Source of the DNA: Calendula officinalis
Taxonomy: Eukaryota > Streptophyta > Magnoliopsida > Asterales > Asteraceae
DNA: 64,000 bases
Direction: 5' to 3'
Assembly: GCA_963853835.1 (NCBI GenBank)
Contig: OY970834.1
Location: forward strand, 26,232,365 to 26,296,364
Below the pieces are notes generated by a model that saw only the letters and a list, made by a program, of their open reading frames with translations, ran no database searches and was not told where the DNA came from. This document shows positions 9,943 through 21,919 of the stretch, piece after piece; the first letter of the stretch is position 1; every line of letters begins with the position of its first letter. Made by a program: the position numbers and the translations under genes.

Positions 9943-10562
9943 TGTCAGGATCGATTAACTATGAAGAAGTTAATAAACACCTTAGATCTAATTGATTATA
10001 GAAGTTGCAGCGGATCAACACTATATCAATGTATTAAGAACAATGAACTGTAAATAATAAACGAAAATATTAAGAACACAGTTTCACAAAAAGCTTCAAT
10101 GTATATTATTGAGTTAACAATACACACGTACGTTTACAATTCGTAAGGAACTATTTATAATAGTCCTTGAAGCTAAACTATTTACCCTAGTTATTCTAGG
10201 ACTTGATTTACATTCGAATTATAAAGATATACATTGATTTACATTCTATAACTATCTCTACGAAGATCTCGGACTTGATATGCTTCCAAAACGCATATCA
10301 GTAGTAAACTGCAATCACCAGTAGTAAATCCATATCATCAGTAGTAAGTTTGGTGATCAGTAGTAAGTCCAATATCAACGTCAGTAGTAACTACTATTGA
10401 TCAGTAGTATCTTCAATATGCCTTGATCAGTAGTAACTTAGTTATAGTCTTTATCAGTATCAACTTCATCCTTAGTAAACAATTTCTGCCCCATCAGTAC
10501 TAAGTATGATCAGTACTAACTGCAGCATCAGTAATAAGTTGATCTGTGATTTTACTCCAACA
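9943..10562 (-). repeat. 5' LTR of copy A
   Basis: On the minus strand it begins TGTTGGAGTA and ends GATCCTGACA, giving TG..CA ends, and it is 620 bp long. It abuts the primer-binding site with a 2-nt spacer. It aligns over its 3' half with the 470-bp LTR at 51516-51985 (shared CAAGTCCGAGAT, CTTCAAGGACTATTATA and ACATTGAAGCTTTTTGTG blocks). Its U3 part holds seven perfect CAGTAGTA motifs (plus-strand reading) at 10299, 10319, 10339, 10358, 10382, 10402 and 10428, spaced about 20 bp. Confidence 0.92.
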
Positions 10563-11625
10563 GTTTTGGATCGGTTTTTGAGTAAATCCAGATAAAGAGT
10601 TGGCTTCTTTGTTTGTTTTCAAGTTTATTTGGCTAATTTGCTTATCACCCAAATAACCCGAATGGAAAATTTTTAATTGGGTAATTTTAATAGGGGTGAA
10701 TTTTGCACATCTTTTAATTCATCTACCATAATAAGTGCTTTACATGCTTATACAATTTACAAGAAAACTTGTTTATTGTGGTAGATGTATCAAAAATGTG
10801 GTATCAAAATGAATTCCCAATTTTAATTCATATAACCCAAATCAAATTCTGAAGTCAATATTGAGGTTCCTAAAGTAATAACTCCATCAACTCGAATAAT
10901 CTCTATTAGGTATGTGCAAATTGAACTAAGAACCGACCATTCTCGGTTCTATTTTTCATGAAAAATTTGTTCTCAATCCACTTCGGTTCGGTTCCAAGAG
11001 GTTCGGTTCGGTTCGGCCAAAATCGATGAAAAACTAAAAAAGTCGAAATTTTCTTGGTTCTTAGTTTGGTTCAGTTCCAAGCATCATCGACATGGTTTTG
11101 AAACTATTTTCCCGGTTCAGTTTCGATTCGGTTTAGTCCTTAATTGAACTGTGATCAAGCCTAATATCTATGAATATATCAAGTCTCACATGTATATAAA
11201 TATTATTTAAATAATATTAAAAAAAAGATTACGTGAAGAAACAAACATACACCATATACATCTTTTATTTTCGGATAATATTTTTTGGCCATCTTACAAA
11301 AATATCATCATAATCTCTATGAAATCATCATAAAGGGGATGCGGCTCTCGAAAAAAATTAAGGGGTTTTACCAGTTATATATATATATATTTTTGTTTAG
11401 TGATATTATCTACTTGAAAAAAAAATATTTAACTATTTTAACATTGTTCGGAAAATTTTAAGATTATAAGGTTACTCCATACTACATGGTAGGTTTGCCT
11501 CTGATGAGTGTTGATGGTAAGGGCATCAAGTGGAAAACATCGTTATAAAGGGACGTGTAAATCCATTCATGAACACAAAAACTAACCCACTCTCTATATA
11601 CCATACGCCACCTTCATAATAGCCC
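10563..11625. other. Intergenic, no gene; GGTTCGG-rich repeat
   Basis: AT-rich spacer between the retrotransposon and the BXL gene. Around 10915-11150 there is an imperfect GGTTCGG/CCGAACC-rich palindromic repeat of a kind seen again at 43141-43440. A short AT run lies near 11380. I see no coding sequence. Confidence 0.6.
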
Positions 11626-11633
11626 TATAAATA
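11626..11633 (+). promoter_or_regulatory. TATA box of the BXL1-like gene
   Basis: TATAAATA inside CCCTATAAATACCC lies 48 bp upstream of the ATG at 11681. This predicts transcription start near 11660 and a short 5' UTR. Confidence 0.65.
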
Positions 11634-11680
11634 CCCTTTCACTCTTTATTTTCATTCTTCAAACAAACTCTCACACAAAA

Positions 11681-14600
11681 ATGGTCACTAAAACTCACAC
11701 ACAATGCATTCTTTCACCGTCTTTCTTCTTCTTCCTCTTATTAGGTTTCTTGGTTTTCTCAACCGTTGAATCAAGACCTCCGTTTGCTTGTGACCCGAGT
11801 AATAGGGTCACTAAAGACCTCCCGTTTTGTAGGGTAAACCTACCAATAAGAGATAGAGTTAGGGATTTGGTAGGAAGATTAACTTTGAAAGAAAAGGTAA
11901 GATTATTGGTAAATAATGCAGCCGCCGTGCCTCGGTTAGGAATTCAAGGGTATGAATGGTGGTCCGAGGCGTTACATGGCGTATCGGATGTGGGTCCCGG
12001 AACGAAATTCCTTCCTACTTTTCTTGGCGCGACACAATTTCCTCAAGTTATTACAACTGCTTCGACTTTTAATGACAGTTTGTGGGAGCAAATTGGTCAG
12101 GTAATTTTTATGTGAATTAGTTATTATCAATTGATGGATACTCGAATTCCATCGAATTGAGTACTTACACCACATATTATTTATTATTTGTTTGATATTT
12201 GTAGCATGAAATTGATATATTAAATTATTAAACGAACAAAAAAACTATAGGTAAAGATGGTAGGACCAACGTATGCGCATCCGAGCTCATTTTTTACTTT
12301 GGACCTTTTGTCCAATTTCTCGATAAAATTCAAACAGGACCCACACATCCATAATTATTTTATTACTCCGTATTACATATCCAAATTGGGTTTCTTGCCC
12401 TGGCGATTGTTTTTAAGTTTGGTTGCTTTTTCTTTGTTTGCTGGTTAGGCTGTTTCTTTTGGGTCTTTGTTTTGTTCTTTTGGTTGTACTTTTTTTCGTT
12501 AGTTCCTTGCTAGCCTTAATAAAGTATTTTCTGTGGTGGTTTCGAGGGTGATGGCCCTGCCGAAGCTCTCGGGATTATCCTTGATGTTCAAAAAAAAAAA
12601 CATATCCAAATTTACCTTTTATAATTTTCAAAATAAGTGATATACTTTTTATTTTGGGGTGTTTCAAAATAAGTGATACATTTTGAAATTTTCCTTATTT
12701 GGTAAAATATAGGACCCATACCCACTAACTATCTCCTTTAATAAAGTAAAATTACTCATTTACCCGTACTTTTACTTTTAAATATCATTAAACCCACTTT
12801 AATCATAATATGTGGGACCCTCACTCACTAACGATCTAATTTAATTTAATTTAATTTAACATTCATTACAATCTTTTGTTTCAAAAAACGTAAAAGTTAA
12901 TTTGTATAACTTATTTTGAAACGGAGGAAGTAATTTATTTTTAAACTATTCGTAAAGAATATGTGATTTTTGTCTATTTGATATTTAATAATACATTTAG
13001 CAATTTACAAATTTTGATAATGATAACCTCTAAAAATATATTATATTTATAAAAAAAATTATATTTTTATTAATTAATGGAAGTAATTTTTAAAATGCAG
13101 GAATTGACTTCTTAATTAATATGTTAACATTCTAATAATATTACTTAGGCATTATCAATTTTCATAATTCAAGTAACAAATACGAAAATTAATAATATTA
13201 ATAAAATAAAATAACATATATCAGGAAGTATTATGTCAAAATCAGGGCGGAAAATAGATATGAAAAAATGTCAAAAGTATGAACAAATAAATCTTTGTAG
13301 AGTAAGAAATTAGAATTTTTTAATTTTTGTTACGTGCTGAAGTACTTTAAGCATAATTAATATTTATTATTTATTACATAAGTTTTGGTGTTAGTGCTAC
13401 TGTGGTCACACTCACAAGTCACAGGATTACCAATATCTACTGCCATATCACAAGATAACCATATTTTACTCATTTACTGCCATGAAAACAGGGCCTGTTT
13501 TGACACAGAAATGTGTTTTTACTTACATGTGACCTATGATACAGGGGCTGTTTTTCATATCTAAACTTAGAGTGGGTGAACTGTACTTTTACCTGACTTA
13601 ATAAAACTGCAACAATGATTTCCGTTTTTAAATTTTCACTTTTACCCATGCATTTATGTTTAGTGCCCAATGCCACTAAATTAGGATTACATCCATTCAC
13701 TTTTTGCAATACAAAAGAATGAATAAAGTGTTCATTTTCAAGCTTATATATGTAGAATCTTGGTAGGCTAGCAAATGTTATCATGTTTTACCATATTGGT
13801 TTCACAAAAGGATATTAGACCGCTCACAACAATCATTGTTACAGCTGACAGTTCAGTTTTTTTGAAATCAAACTGACAATTATTCAAAAAAAAAAAAAAA
13901 AAGATACAAAATACTAATACTAACAAAAACACCCAACACCAACGTATGTGTCAATAATGTTGGTTTACCAAAGCCAACTAACACCCAACTTAAGTTACAT
14001 TTGGCACCTGTCTTATCGTCTTAGCAAGATTAATGATATATCAACCTAATAATCAACCTAGTGACGCATGTCATGAATGCATAAGAGGAAGGGGTGTGGT
14101 GGCTTAAGCCAAATTGACACCTATGCGCCACCTATGCGCCACCTCATCATTTCACATTTCACATTCAAAACCCCAAATACCCCCTCTACCATCACTAACC
14201 AATAATATTCCTTTGGGACCCACTAAAATACCCATCACTCACAAAATACCCTTTAAAAAAAATTAAAATTCTTCTCTCTCATCCGTGAGTGGTCCGGCGA
14301 ATGGACTCACTCACTTAACTCATGGTGTAGTGGCGAGCCCATGTGGTAATTTCAGTCCGGCGGAGGGTGGGGTTCTCGTGATGATACCCATCACTCTAAG
14401 TGTTTAAAACGTCTCATTATAATCTTACAGCTTTAACTGCAAAAAGTACAAGCAGTCAATGCATAAACTGACAACCAATCAAACAATATGTTTAGTTCAG
14501 TGTAGATACCATACCACAAAACGTCAATGTGGGCCTAGAAAACGACGTTATGATTTTTTTTATTCGAGAAAACAAAGTTTAATTAAATATTGTACAAGTA

Positions 14601-17600
14601 TATATTAATGCATAAGCAAGAAGGATAACTGGGAAAATAGCTTGTGGATATTGGTGGTACAAGCTGTCATGTTCCCTTTTCAGAACAAGTGGTTTTTTTG
14701 GCATGTTTATAGCCCATACTTTTCATATCTCATGACACAAATGGACCATTTATTTTGGCCTCTAACCTAATTGTGGGGTCTCAATATTATTAGGGAAGTA
14801 AATAAGTCGAATTGTTTTCGAGCTATTTGAGCTCGTCTCATTAAAAAATTAATAAAAGCTTGAGTTAAACAACCTCAAGTCAAGCTTGAGTTTAACTTGG
14901 TGCTCCTTCATTTATTAAACGAGCTCGAACTTCAGACGAAAAGTAAATTTATACTATTATTCTTTAGGTATTTTAATTATTCAACAATGGCCCCTTTTCC
15001 ATAACCACCGAACTAATTGTACTTGTAATACTAATTTAGTAAAAGTTATCTTAAATTTGAGATTCGGTGACATGGAAAACAACGTATAATTTGTTTCCAT
15101 TTGAATTGTGCAACTCAATCAAGCATTGAAAAAGGAATTTTGTTTTTTCTTGATTGTTTGTTTTATAGTAATGGTTAAATATGTGTACGTTTTTAACATT
15201 TGGTAAGTTATTTTCAGGTGGTATCAAATGAAGCACGTGCGATGTACAACGGAGGAAAGGCGGGGCTAACGTTTTGGAGCCCAAATGTGAATATTTTTCG
15301 GGACCCAAGGTGGGGCCGGGGTCAAGAAACGCCGGGTGAAGATCCAGCTGTCGCAGCTCGTTATGCCGTTAGATATGTAAAAGGACTTCAAGGCAATTTG
15401 GGTAATAGACTAAAGGTCGCAGCGTGTTGCAAACATTACACTGCATATGATCTTGATAATTGGAATGGCGTTGACCGTTTTCACTTTAACGCCAAGGTAC
15501 ACTTATATCGTTAGTTACTTGTTAACATGTTTTATTAATGTAAAATTAAGAATAACATATTTTTATAACCATTAGATGTCGCTTTTCGGATTGTTTTGAG
15601 AAAGAAAAGGTTAAATGATGGAATATGATTTTTTGATTCAGGTTAGTAAGCAAGATTTAGAGGACACATATAATGTACCCTTCAAGGCTTGTGTTTTGGA
15701 AGGTAAAGTTGCAAGTGTAATGTGTTCGTACAATCAAGTAAACGGGAAGCCTACTTGTGCTGACTCGGATCTACTCAAGAACACGATTCGTGGGGCTTGG
15801 CGCCTTAACGGGTAAATTAAACTAATTTTATAAGAAATGATTGTTTGCTATTTTGGGGTTTTCAAAATTATATCTAATAATTTCTCTTTTTATGCCAAAA
15901 AATAGATACATTGTTTCGGATTGTGATTCGGTTGGCGTTATGTACGATAGTCAACATTACACGGCTACACCAGAAGATGCAGCCGCAGCTAGCATCAAAG
16001 CAGGTTTGATATGACTCTAGGTCAAATTATGTAACATGTTTGATTTTGATTTATGGTCTTGTTTATATGATTTTGTTAATTATTCTTAGGTCTTGATTTG
16101 GATTGTGGCCCGTATTTGGCGGTTTACACGGAAGGTGCGATTAAACAAGGAAAATTGAGAGAGGCTGATATTGATGGAGCCTTGACCAACACCATTGCTG
16201 TTCAAATGCGTTTGGGCATGTTTGATGGTCCAAGACAACCTTACGCTAACTTAGGGATATCTGATGTGTGCTTAATGTCAAGTAACCAACTTGCACTTGA
16301 AGCGGCCCGCCAAGGCATTGTTCTCTTGGACAATCGTGGGAACGGGCCACCATTGTCAGCAGCCCGTCATCGTACGGTTGCTGTTATTGGGCCCAATTCG
16401 GATGTCACCGTGACCATGATAGGCAACTATGCCGGTATGTCTTACAAAAAAAGGTTAAATTTTATTATAAGTCAGTAAAATAGAAATTTTTAATTTTTTT
16501 GTTGTTGATATTTTAGGAATCGCTTGTGGATATACAACACCGTTACAAGGTATTGCTAGATACGTGAAGACGATTCACCAAAGGGGGTGTAGTGATGTGA
16601 GTTGCAAAGGAAACCAATTAATCGGGCCCGCTGAAGGAGCAGCCCGACAAGCCGATGCAACCGTGTTAGTTGTGGGCCTTGATCAATCTATTGAAGCCGA
16701 AGCGAGAGATCGGACCAACATACTCTTGCCCGGACATCAACAAGAGCTCATAACTAGAGTTGCAAAGGCTTCTAGAGGCCCGGTTGTGCTCGTCATTATG
16801 TCCGGTGGCCCTGTCGACATAACTTTCGCGAAAAACGATCCACACATTTTGGCTATTATTTGGGCCGGGTATCCGGGCCAAGCTGGTGGAACCGCTATTG
16901 CCGATGTTATATTTGGAACAACAAATCCAGGTTACTTGAAGTTAAAAGCTTAGGAACTATTTATAAAACCAATTGGGCTTTCTATTGGGCCTCTTTAAAA
17001 TCTAGTAGACCATTATTAGTTACTAATGACAATTATTGTACTCTTTGTAGGAGGAAAACTACCAATGACATGGTACCCACAAGCGTACTTGGCTAAAGTA
17101 CCCATGACAAATATGGCAATGAGGGCTAACCCGACCCAAAACTATCCGGGCCGGACCTACCGCTTCTACAAAGGGCCCGTTGTCTATCCATTTGGGCATG
17201 GTTTAAGTTACACAACTTTCCGACACTCCATAGCTCAAGCCCCAACATCTCTATTAGTACCAATGCTATCAATCCACCTCGAAAATAACAACTCAACGAC
17301 CCTAACAAACGGGGTGCGTGTATCACACACAAAATGCTCCACCCTTGCAATGGGCCTACACATAGACGTTGAGAATACCGGAACCATGGATGGAACCCAC
17401 ACCGTGATGGTGTTCTCGAGCCCACCGGAAGGTAAATGTGCCACAAACAAACAATTAGTGGGCTTCCAAAAGGTCCATGTGGCGGCTGGCGGGCTACAAA
17501 GGGTTGCAATTGACCTTCATGTGTGCAAACACTTGAGTGTGGTTGACCAATTTGGGATCCGAAGGGTTCCAATGGGGGAACACATTCTCCATGTTGGTGA

Positions 17601-17652
17601 TCTCAAGCATTCTTTAGCCATCAAACCATCAATTGAAGAAATCAAGAATTGA
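11681..17652 (+). CDS. BXL1: GH3 beta-D-xylosidase / alpha-L-arabinofuranosidase, BXL1-like, seven exons
   Basis: Exons with GT..AG borders and consistent phase: 11681-12100, 15218-15496, 15642-15811, 15906-16003, 16090-16434, 16517-16930, 17051-17652. They encode 775 residues, normal for plant BXL enzymes. Residues 1 to about 31 are a signal peptide, so the enzyme is secreted to the cell wall, where the family trims xylose and arabinose from xylan and arabinan. The GH3 N-terminal domain includes GYEWWSEALHG, WGRGQETPGED and KHYTAYD. The presumed nucleophile is Asp295 in VSDCDSVG (exon 4). The GH3 C-terminal domain has QGIVLL and GYPGQAGG, followed by a fibronectin-III-like domain near the end. 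Intron 1 (3,117 bp) is swollen by TEs; the others are short. BXL1-type assignment is by family resemblance. Confidence 0.95.
12388..12599 (+). mobile_element. 5'-truncated LINE-like (non-LTR) insertion in BXL1 intron 1
   Basis: A 212-bp segment ending in a poly(A) run is flanked by a perfect 13-bp target duplication ACATATCCAAATT (12375-12387 and 12600-12612). The G/T-rich body without coding sequence looks like an L1-type 3' UTR. The duplication and tail show target-primed insertion directly; the LINE family is inferred. Confidence 0.8.
12615..12930. mobile_element. Stowaway-like MITE (CAAAATAAGTGATA family), copy 1
   Basis: Inverted ends carry TTCAAAATAAGTGATA on the left and its complement next to CGGAGGAAG on the right. 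Flanking TA dinucleotides lie at 12613-12614 and 12931-12932. The first about 10 bases of the left end are degenerate. Length (316 bp) and body match the copies at 41764-42076 and 60461-60774. Confidence 0.8.
12931..15217 (+). other. Remainder of BXL1 intron 1
   Basis: Non-coding. It contains a 17-base poly(A) run near 13887, AT-rich DNA, and a more GC-rich block near 14080-14400. That block has a doubled CTATGCGCCAC and looks like a decayed DNA transposon, though I could not find ends. The intron closes with TTTTCAG at 15217. Confidence 0.6.
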
Positions 17653-18015
17653 TAATTATTTTTTATATTTGACATTTTTATTAAAAGAGTTGCAATTTTT
17701 AACATCTTGCTTTTGCCCCTGAGTTAAAACTGCAACTGTAAATGGGGTGTTTAAACTGTTTAATATCATATTTTATTTTGCTTTCTAATTCCAAAGAAAG
17801 TTATTAAAGGGCTAAAAGCCTTAAGAAGTCAAGTGGTTGATTTGTGTGCTTTTTAAATGTAATACAAATGCAAATTATTAAAAGAAAAAGATGTGAATAA
17901 ATATTCACTTTCATGAACTTTTGATTCTTTTGCTCTGTTATTTGTTTCGTAGTTTGTACAGTAGCCTGATGAGTTTTTAGCGTGTCATGTAAACTAATAT
18001 ATCATTAAACTCATA
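17653..18015 (+). other. 3' flank of the BXL1-like gene
   Basis: AT-rich, non-coding, with AATAAA-like signals near 17896. It is probably 3' UTR and downstream spacer, ending at the TIR element that begins at 18016. Confidence 0.5.
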
Positions 18016-18870
18016 GGTGTTTGGGATTGTGTTTTCAAATGGATTATCATGTTTTCAAAACACAATAATTTACTTTGTAGTGTTTGGATAAGAGAAGTTG
18101 ATTATTTGCGTTTTCATGTGTTTGTTTTTAGAAAGCAGTTGCCTCAAGTAATAAAATACCTTAATTACCCTTCTCTTCTCCACACAAACACCCTCACAGT
18201 CCACACATGAACCTGGCCACTCCCTAACCACCACAACTTCCTCGGAGCTGACCAGTCATTCCCTTGCAGCTGCCACCATCATAAACTTCTAGGTATATAA
18301 TTTTGTTTTTTGCTCCGTAAGCAATTCATGGACGATGAAATCTAAAAAATGTATACTTCATAATTTTAGGAGTTTGATCTTCAAGAGTTTTATAATATTA
18401 TTTAAATTAATTCAACATAAATGATAAGATTCTTTCCTGTGTTTATCGCATGTCTAGGGTTAGAGTATTTTTTTATTCTTCAAGCACAGCTTCTTTCTTG
18501 ATGCAATTAATGATGTGATCCAAAGTCTATAATTGACAATTTTTATCAACAGTCAAAGATTATTTACCGTGTTTGTGGAAGCATCAGATTCTTAAAGTTT
18601 TTGTAATGAATCGGAGGTTATCCAAATTGTATAACCGACACTTTTTTCTTGAACGATGTCATCCAAATTAAAGTAAAAATAAAAAGAATGTCCATTTTAG
18701 TTATTTTTCTTATTAATTAAATAGGTAACTAGTCTATAACTCGTGATAAATCACGGGTAGCTTATAAAATTTTTAAAAATATTTTCATATATATTATATC
18801 AATTTCTACTTCTTTAATACAGTAATTGTTTATTATTAAAAAACTTCGTACATTTAAACTAATTTTGTAG

Positions 18871-18985
18871 TTTTTTTTAACTACGTCTAATTTACTCCAC
18901 TTTATCCCTACTGGAACTTGAACCCGTGACTTTTAAGTCATGAGCAACACCGTGCACGCTAATACCACTAAGTTACAAGCTTTAG
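18871..18985 (-). mobile_element. tRNA-derived SINE (GTAGATTA..GCCGT family), degenerate copy
   Basis: On the plus strand it shows a T-run, then a complement of the B box inside GGAACTTGAACCCGTGAC, then an A-box-like GTGGTATTAGCG on the minus strand. It has the same layout as the copies at 33403, 58556 and 59561. It lies inside the TIR element. Confidence 0.6.
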
Positions 18986-19177
18986 GTTAACAACATTTTT
19001 CATATATATTATTGAGAACATGACGTATTAAAACTATTAATCAATATTACATATACTTTAGAATGACAGTCTTCGACCCGTCTATTAAATATTTTGTAAT
19101 GCCTACATAATATGTATAAATCATATTATCAAGGTTTGAGTCAAAGTACAAATCGGAAAAGTCAAAGTACAACTTAC

Positions 19178-19277
19178 CAGGGAGAGGGATGACAGACTCC
19201 TTTTTAGCAAGTTTTGAACAAAATTCCATATCATCATTTATACCTTCCAGCTTTGATAAGTCTAACTTCACCGGCAA
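19178..19277 (-). pseudogene. Tyrosine aminotransferase exon fragment (captured)
   Basis: The minus strand encodes PVKLDLSKLEGINDDMEF and then a LAKKESVIPLPG stretch. This matches the C-terminal region of plant tyrosine/nicotianamine aminotransferases. The similarity stops at CCTG followed by GTAAGT at 19177, an intact splice donor, so the piece came from genomic DNA, not from mRNA. It is a fragment with no further exons seen nearby. Confidence 0.75.
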
Positions 19278-20204
19278 TTAATATTTTTACACATTAAACA
19301 TATTTAAAATTCAGAATAAAATATATATTTAGATACCATTAGATCAGCAAGTTTGTAAAATTAACAGTTTCCCTCCAAGTTTACTCTGCATAAATCAGCA
19401 AGTTTGAGATTGTATACATCCAAATCGACCCGTTGATAAGTAATTAGGTGAAAGTTGGCATATCTACTAAATATAAATACAATGAGCAACACAATAAAAA
19501 CAATGCTTCCATTTTACTCATTTGAGAAAAAAAAATACAGCCCAAATCGACTCATTTGAGAAGTAAACAGGTCAAAATTTCCATCTCATAAGAAACATGC
19601 AAACATATTTATGATGGTTAATAAATGAAGGTTCTAAGTGGTGTAAAAGTGAATAAACTAACCATACCAATGAAAGCGGCTGCGCCAAAAGCAGATTCAA
19701 CATGGACATTATCTTAAAACATAGAAGGCTATCCAGAAATGAATCGTACAGTCAAAGGTAATGAATCTGATATGTGTTATGATGTTGCCCCGTAATTTAT
19801 AAATGCAAGATTTGATAGTTCATGCACTTACCTAAGGTTATACTCTAAAACATAGTGATTTGATGTAATTTTGTACCTGATGACTTAAACTGAATTCAGT
19901 ATTCTGAAAGCTAGAGATGGCAATTGACCCTTTAATTGTGAACAGGCTACGTTCTATGGTCATGTCGGTCAGGTTTAAAAAAAAGCTTACAAGATGGGTC
20001 AGACACGTCAACTAAATAATGAAAATTTATTCAAAAGATCAAACGGTTTGAAAAGTAAATACCTTTTTTGTCCAAAACATCGGGGCAAAATTTCACATTA
20101 CATTTCTTTTTGTCAAGGGGTGAATCATTTTATCACGCTTACTAAACGGCCGGATCGACCTGAAAAATGAAGACTGATAGGTAATTAGGTTAATTGGACA
20201 TGTT

Positions 20205-20528
20205 TTAGCCCAATTCATGTAATTATGTCCAACACAACCAACTTGCTTTTCCAGTATATCCATATTCATTTTCAATCTATACCCAACAACATTTACTTGC
20301 CATTAAGTCAAGAATCCAAAAACCAATGTACAACTTCAATTTACAAGTCCAAGACACATTTGTTTCGAGATTTTACCTGAGAGAGGATAATTGGACCTCC
20401 TTCACATTCAAAATTTTTTTCACTCTTCATCATGTTTACAATTTTCTCATAGCCCTCTGACGATAAATGGCTCATTACCAGTTCCAAATATAAATCCAGG
20501 AACATACTTCAACCAAACTGGGAATCCT
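20205..20528 (-). pseudogene. Beta-galactosidase (GH35) two-exon fragment (captured)
   Basis: Exon A (20528-20377) follows a TTGCAG acceptor and encodes GFPVWLKYVPG, NEPF, then, after a one-base frame break, KIVNMMKSE and GGPIILSQ. An intact about 100-bp GT..AG intron follows (20376-20277). Exon B (20276 to about 20205) begins IENEYG and, in a shifted frame, shows GHNYMNWA. These are the catalytic-domain motifs of plant GH35 beta-galactosidases. Frameshifts make it non-functional. The retained intron shows DNA-level capture. Confidence 0.82.
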
Positions 20529-21694
20529 CTGCAAGAATAAACGTAAAAGTGATGCTTTTAGTAATAGCACATTATATTAATTGTTAATTAATAAAAAGAA
20601 ACATACATCTGGGATTGAAATATAATAATAATAATAATGTATTAAATCATTACCTAAAATTCCATTCAGCACAAACATATGGTCCAATTCCGTAGATGAT
20701 CATAAAACACATTTTTATGCATCGTCTTCAATATCAATAACCTCATAAAATCATATCTCCCTTTAAAATTATACTGAAATTTATAAGCAAAGAACAAACC
20801 TTTATCAATGTCTACATCATCAAATACGACCATTAATAAGGTGTATGATCGAGTAAATTTGTTTCTTACATTGACTTATTCATCATATGCATACACCTTC
20901 GAAGAACAATGACAAAATTAAGTTATATATACTTTAGGACTTGCATCAAACAATTGGTGGGCATGATGAATTCTCAAAAAAGTGGGTTGATAAACAAAAG
21001 AACTTGGATATTGCAATAATAACCTGTAAATTGCATCGTCAATTAATTTAGCAGACTTCAAAAATCTTGAATCAACTGATCGGGACCAAATTGGAGCAGC
21101 CATAATTGTGGTTTGTGATGGAGGGATTATTGTTTAATACAACGATCGGGACCAAATTGGACTTTGATGGTGCCACCAGAGATGAAGATGATGGCAGTAC
21201 CACAGTTGAAATCCTTGAAATTTAAGCAGCCATAATTAATCTATGATGGATAAATTAGGGTTAGAAGGAATTCAAATCTACTGAAAACAGTCCCACACGA
21301 TTTAGGAATTCAAATCTCGGTTGAGATAATCTCGGTTGAATCATTCAGTCAGAGGAGGAGAAACCCACGTCAAAGAAACTGATTTGCGTTTCTGCATACG
21401 TGATTTGTAAACTGATCGTGCACCGCTGGCAGGAAATCGCACAGGTGGCGTTGAAATGGCATTACAAGTCAGCAATGACATGGATTTAAAAGTTAGAAAT
21501 GGATTTGAAATGTTTTGATTTAATATATAGATAGATTAGGTTTGCCAAACGCTAAGAAAAGTGATTATCTGATTATTGCGATTTCAAACTACATAATTAA
21601 ATCCAAACACTATTTTTCAGAATCACGTTTTGTAACCGCTGATTATCTATTTTCGAAACGAATAATCTATTTTCAATAAGCAATTCCAAACACC

Positions 21695-21919
21695 TTAGTT
21701 TCCAGTTATCCAATATTTATATTCGACGGAAAATGAACACGTAACTATATCAATTTTAGTCTACAAAATAAAAGATAAATTTTAAATGTCACTAACTTGG
21801 ATTAAATATTTAAATTAGGGAGGGGTTCGGTGCATTAAAAAACCGGGCAGTCCGGTTCAAAACTTTCGCCACTGTCATGAACTTGGCACCCAAACTGCTG
21901 ATGCGTTTGGTCAGAGGAC
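21695..21919. promoter_or_regulatory. Upstream region of the PPR gene
   Basis: Between the transposon end and the PPR ATG there are 225 bp of non-coding, AT-rich DNA without an obvious TATA box. If the PPR gene was ever expressed, its core promoter is within or very close to the transposon end. Confidence 0.4.

Larger units (their letters stand above)
1..10562 (-). mobile_element. Sirevirus-like Ty1/copia LTR retrotransposon, copy A (3' end outside window)
   Basis: Read on the minus strand, the order is 5' LTR (10562 to 9943), initiator-Met tRNA primer site, gag, gag-pol linker, pol with protease, integrase, RT and RNase H in copia order, a motif-rich spacer, then a long third ORF that runs off the window. 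A large extra ORF downstream of copia pol is the layout of Sireviruses, where that ORF is called env-like. The 3' LTR and target duplication lie beyond base 1. Pol and ORF3 are intact as far as visible. The gag-pol join has two -1 frame changes and one in-frame TGA, so this copy is probably not autonomous unless recoding is used. The right flank after 10562 is host-like DNA. Confidence 0.93.
18016..21694. mobile_element. Candidate gene-capturing TIR transposon (PIF/Harbinger-like ends)
   Basis: The left end reads GGTGTTTGGGATTG and the right end, reverse complemented, GGTGTTTGGAATTG. Similarity extends inward for roughly 100 bp, including a shared TAGTGTTTGGAT block. Flanks are ATA and TTA, compatible with a mutated 3-bp TWA target duplication of PIF/Harbinger elements. 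No transposase is visible. Inside are fragments of two unrelated host genes (19178-19277 and 20205-20528), both on the minus strand, with intron signals kept, plus a SINE. The element is therefore read as a non-autonomous, gene-capturing copy. The superfamily call rests on ends and flank only. Confidence 0.7.

Noticed and set aside
17126..17705. Minus-strand ORFs over the last BXL exon
   Set aside because: Antisense shadows of the conserved GH3/FnIII coding exon.
20918..21103. Minus-strand 61-codon ORF inside the TIR element
   Set aside because: No match to either captured gene that I can recognise and no splice context; could be chance.
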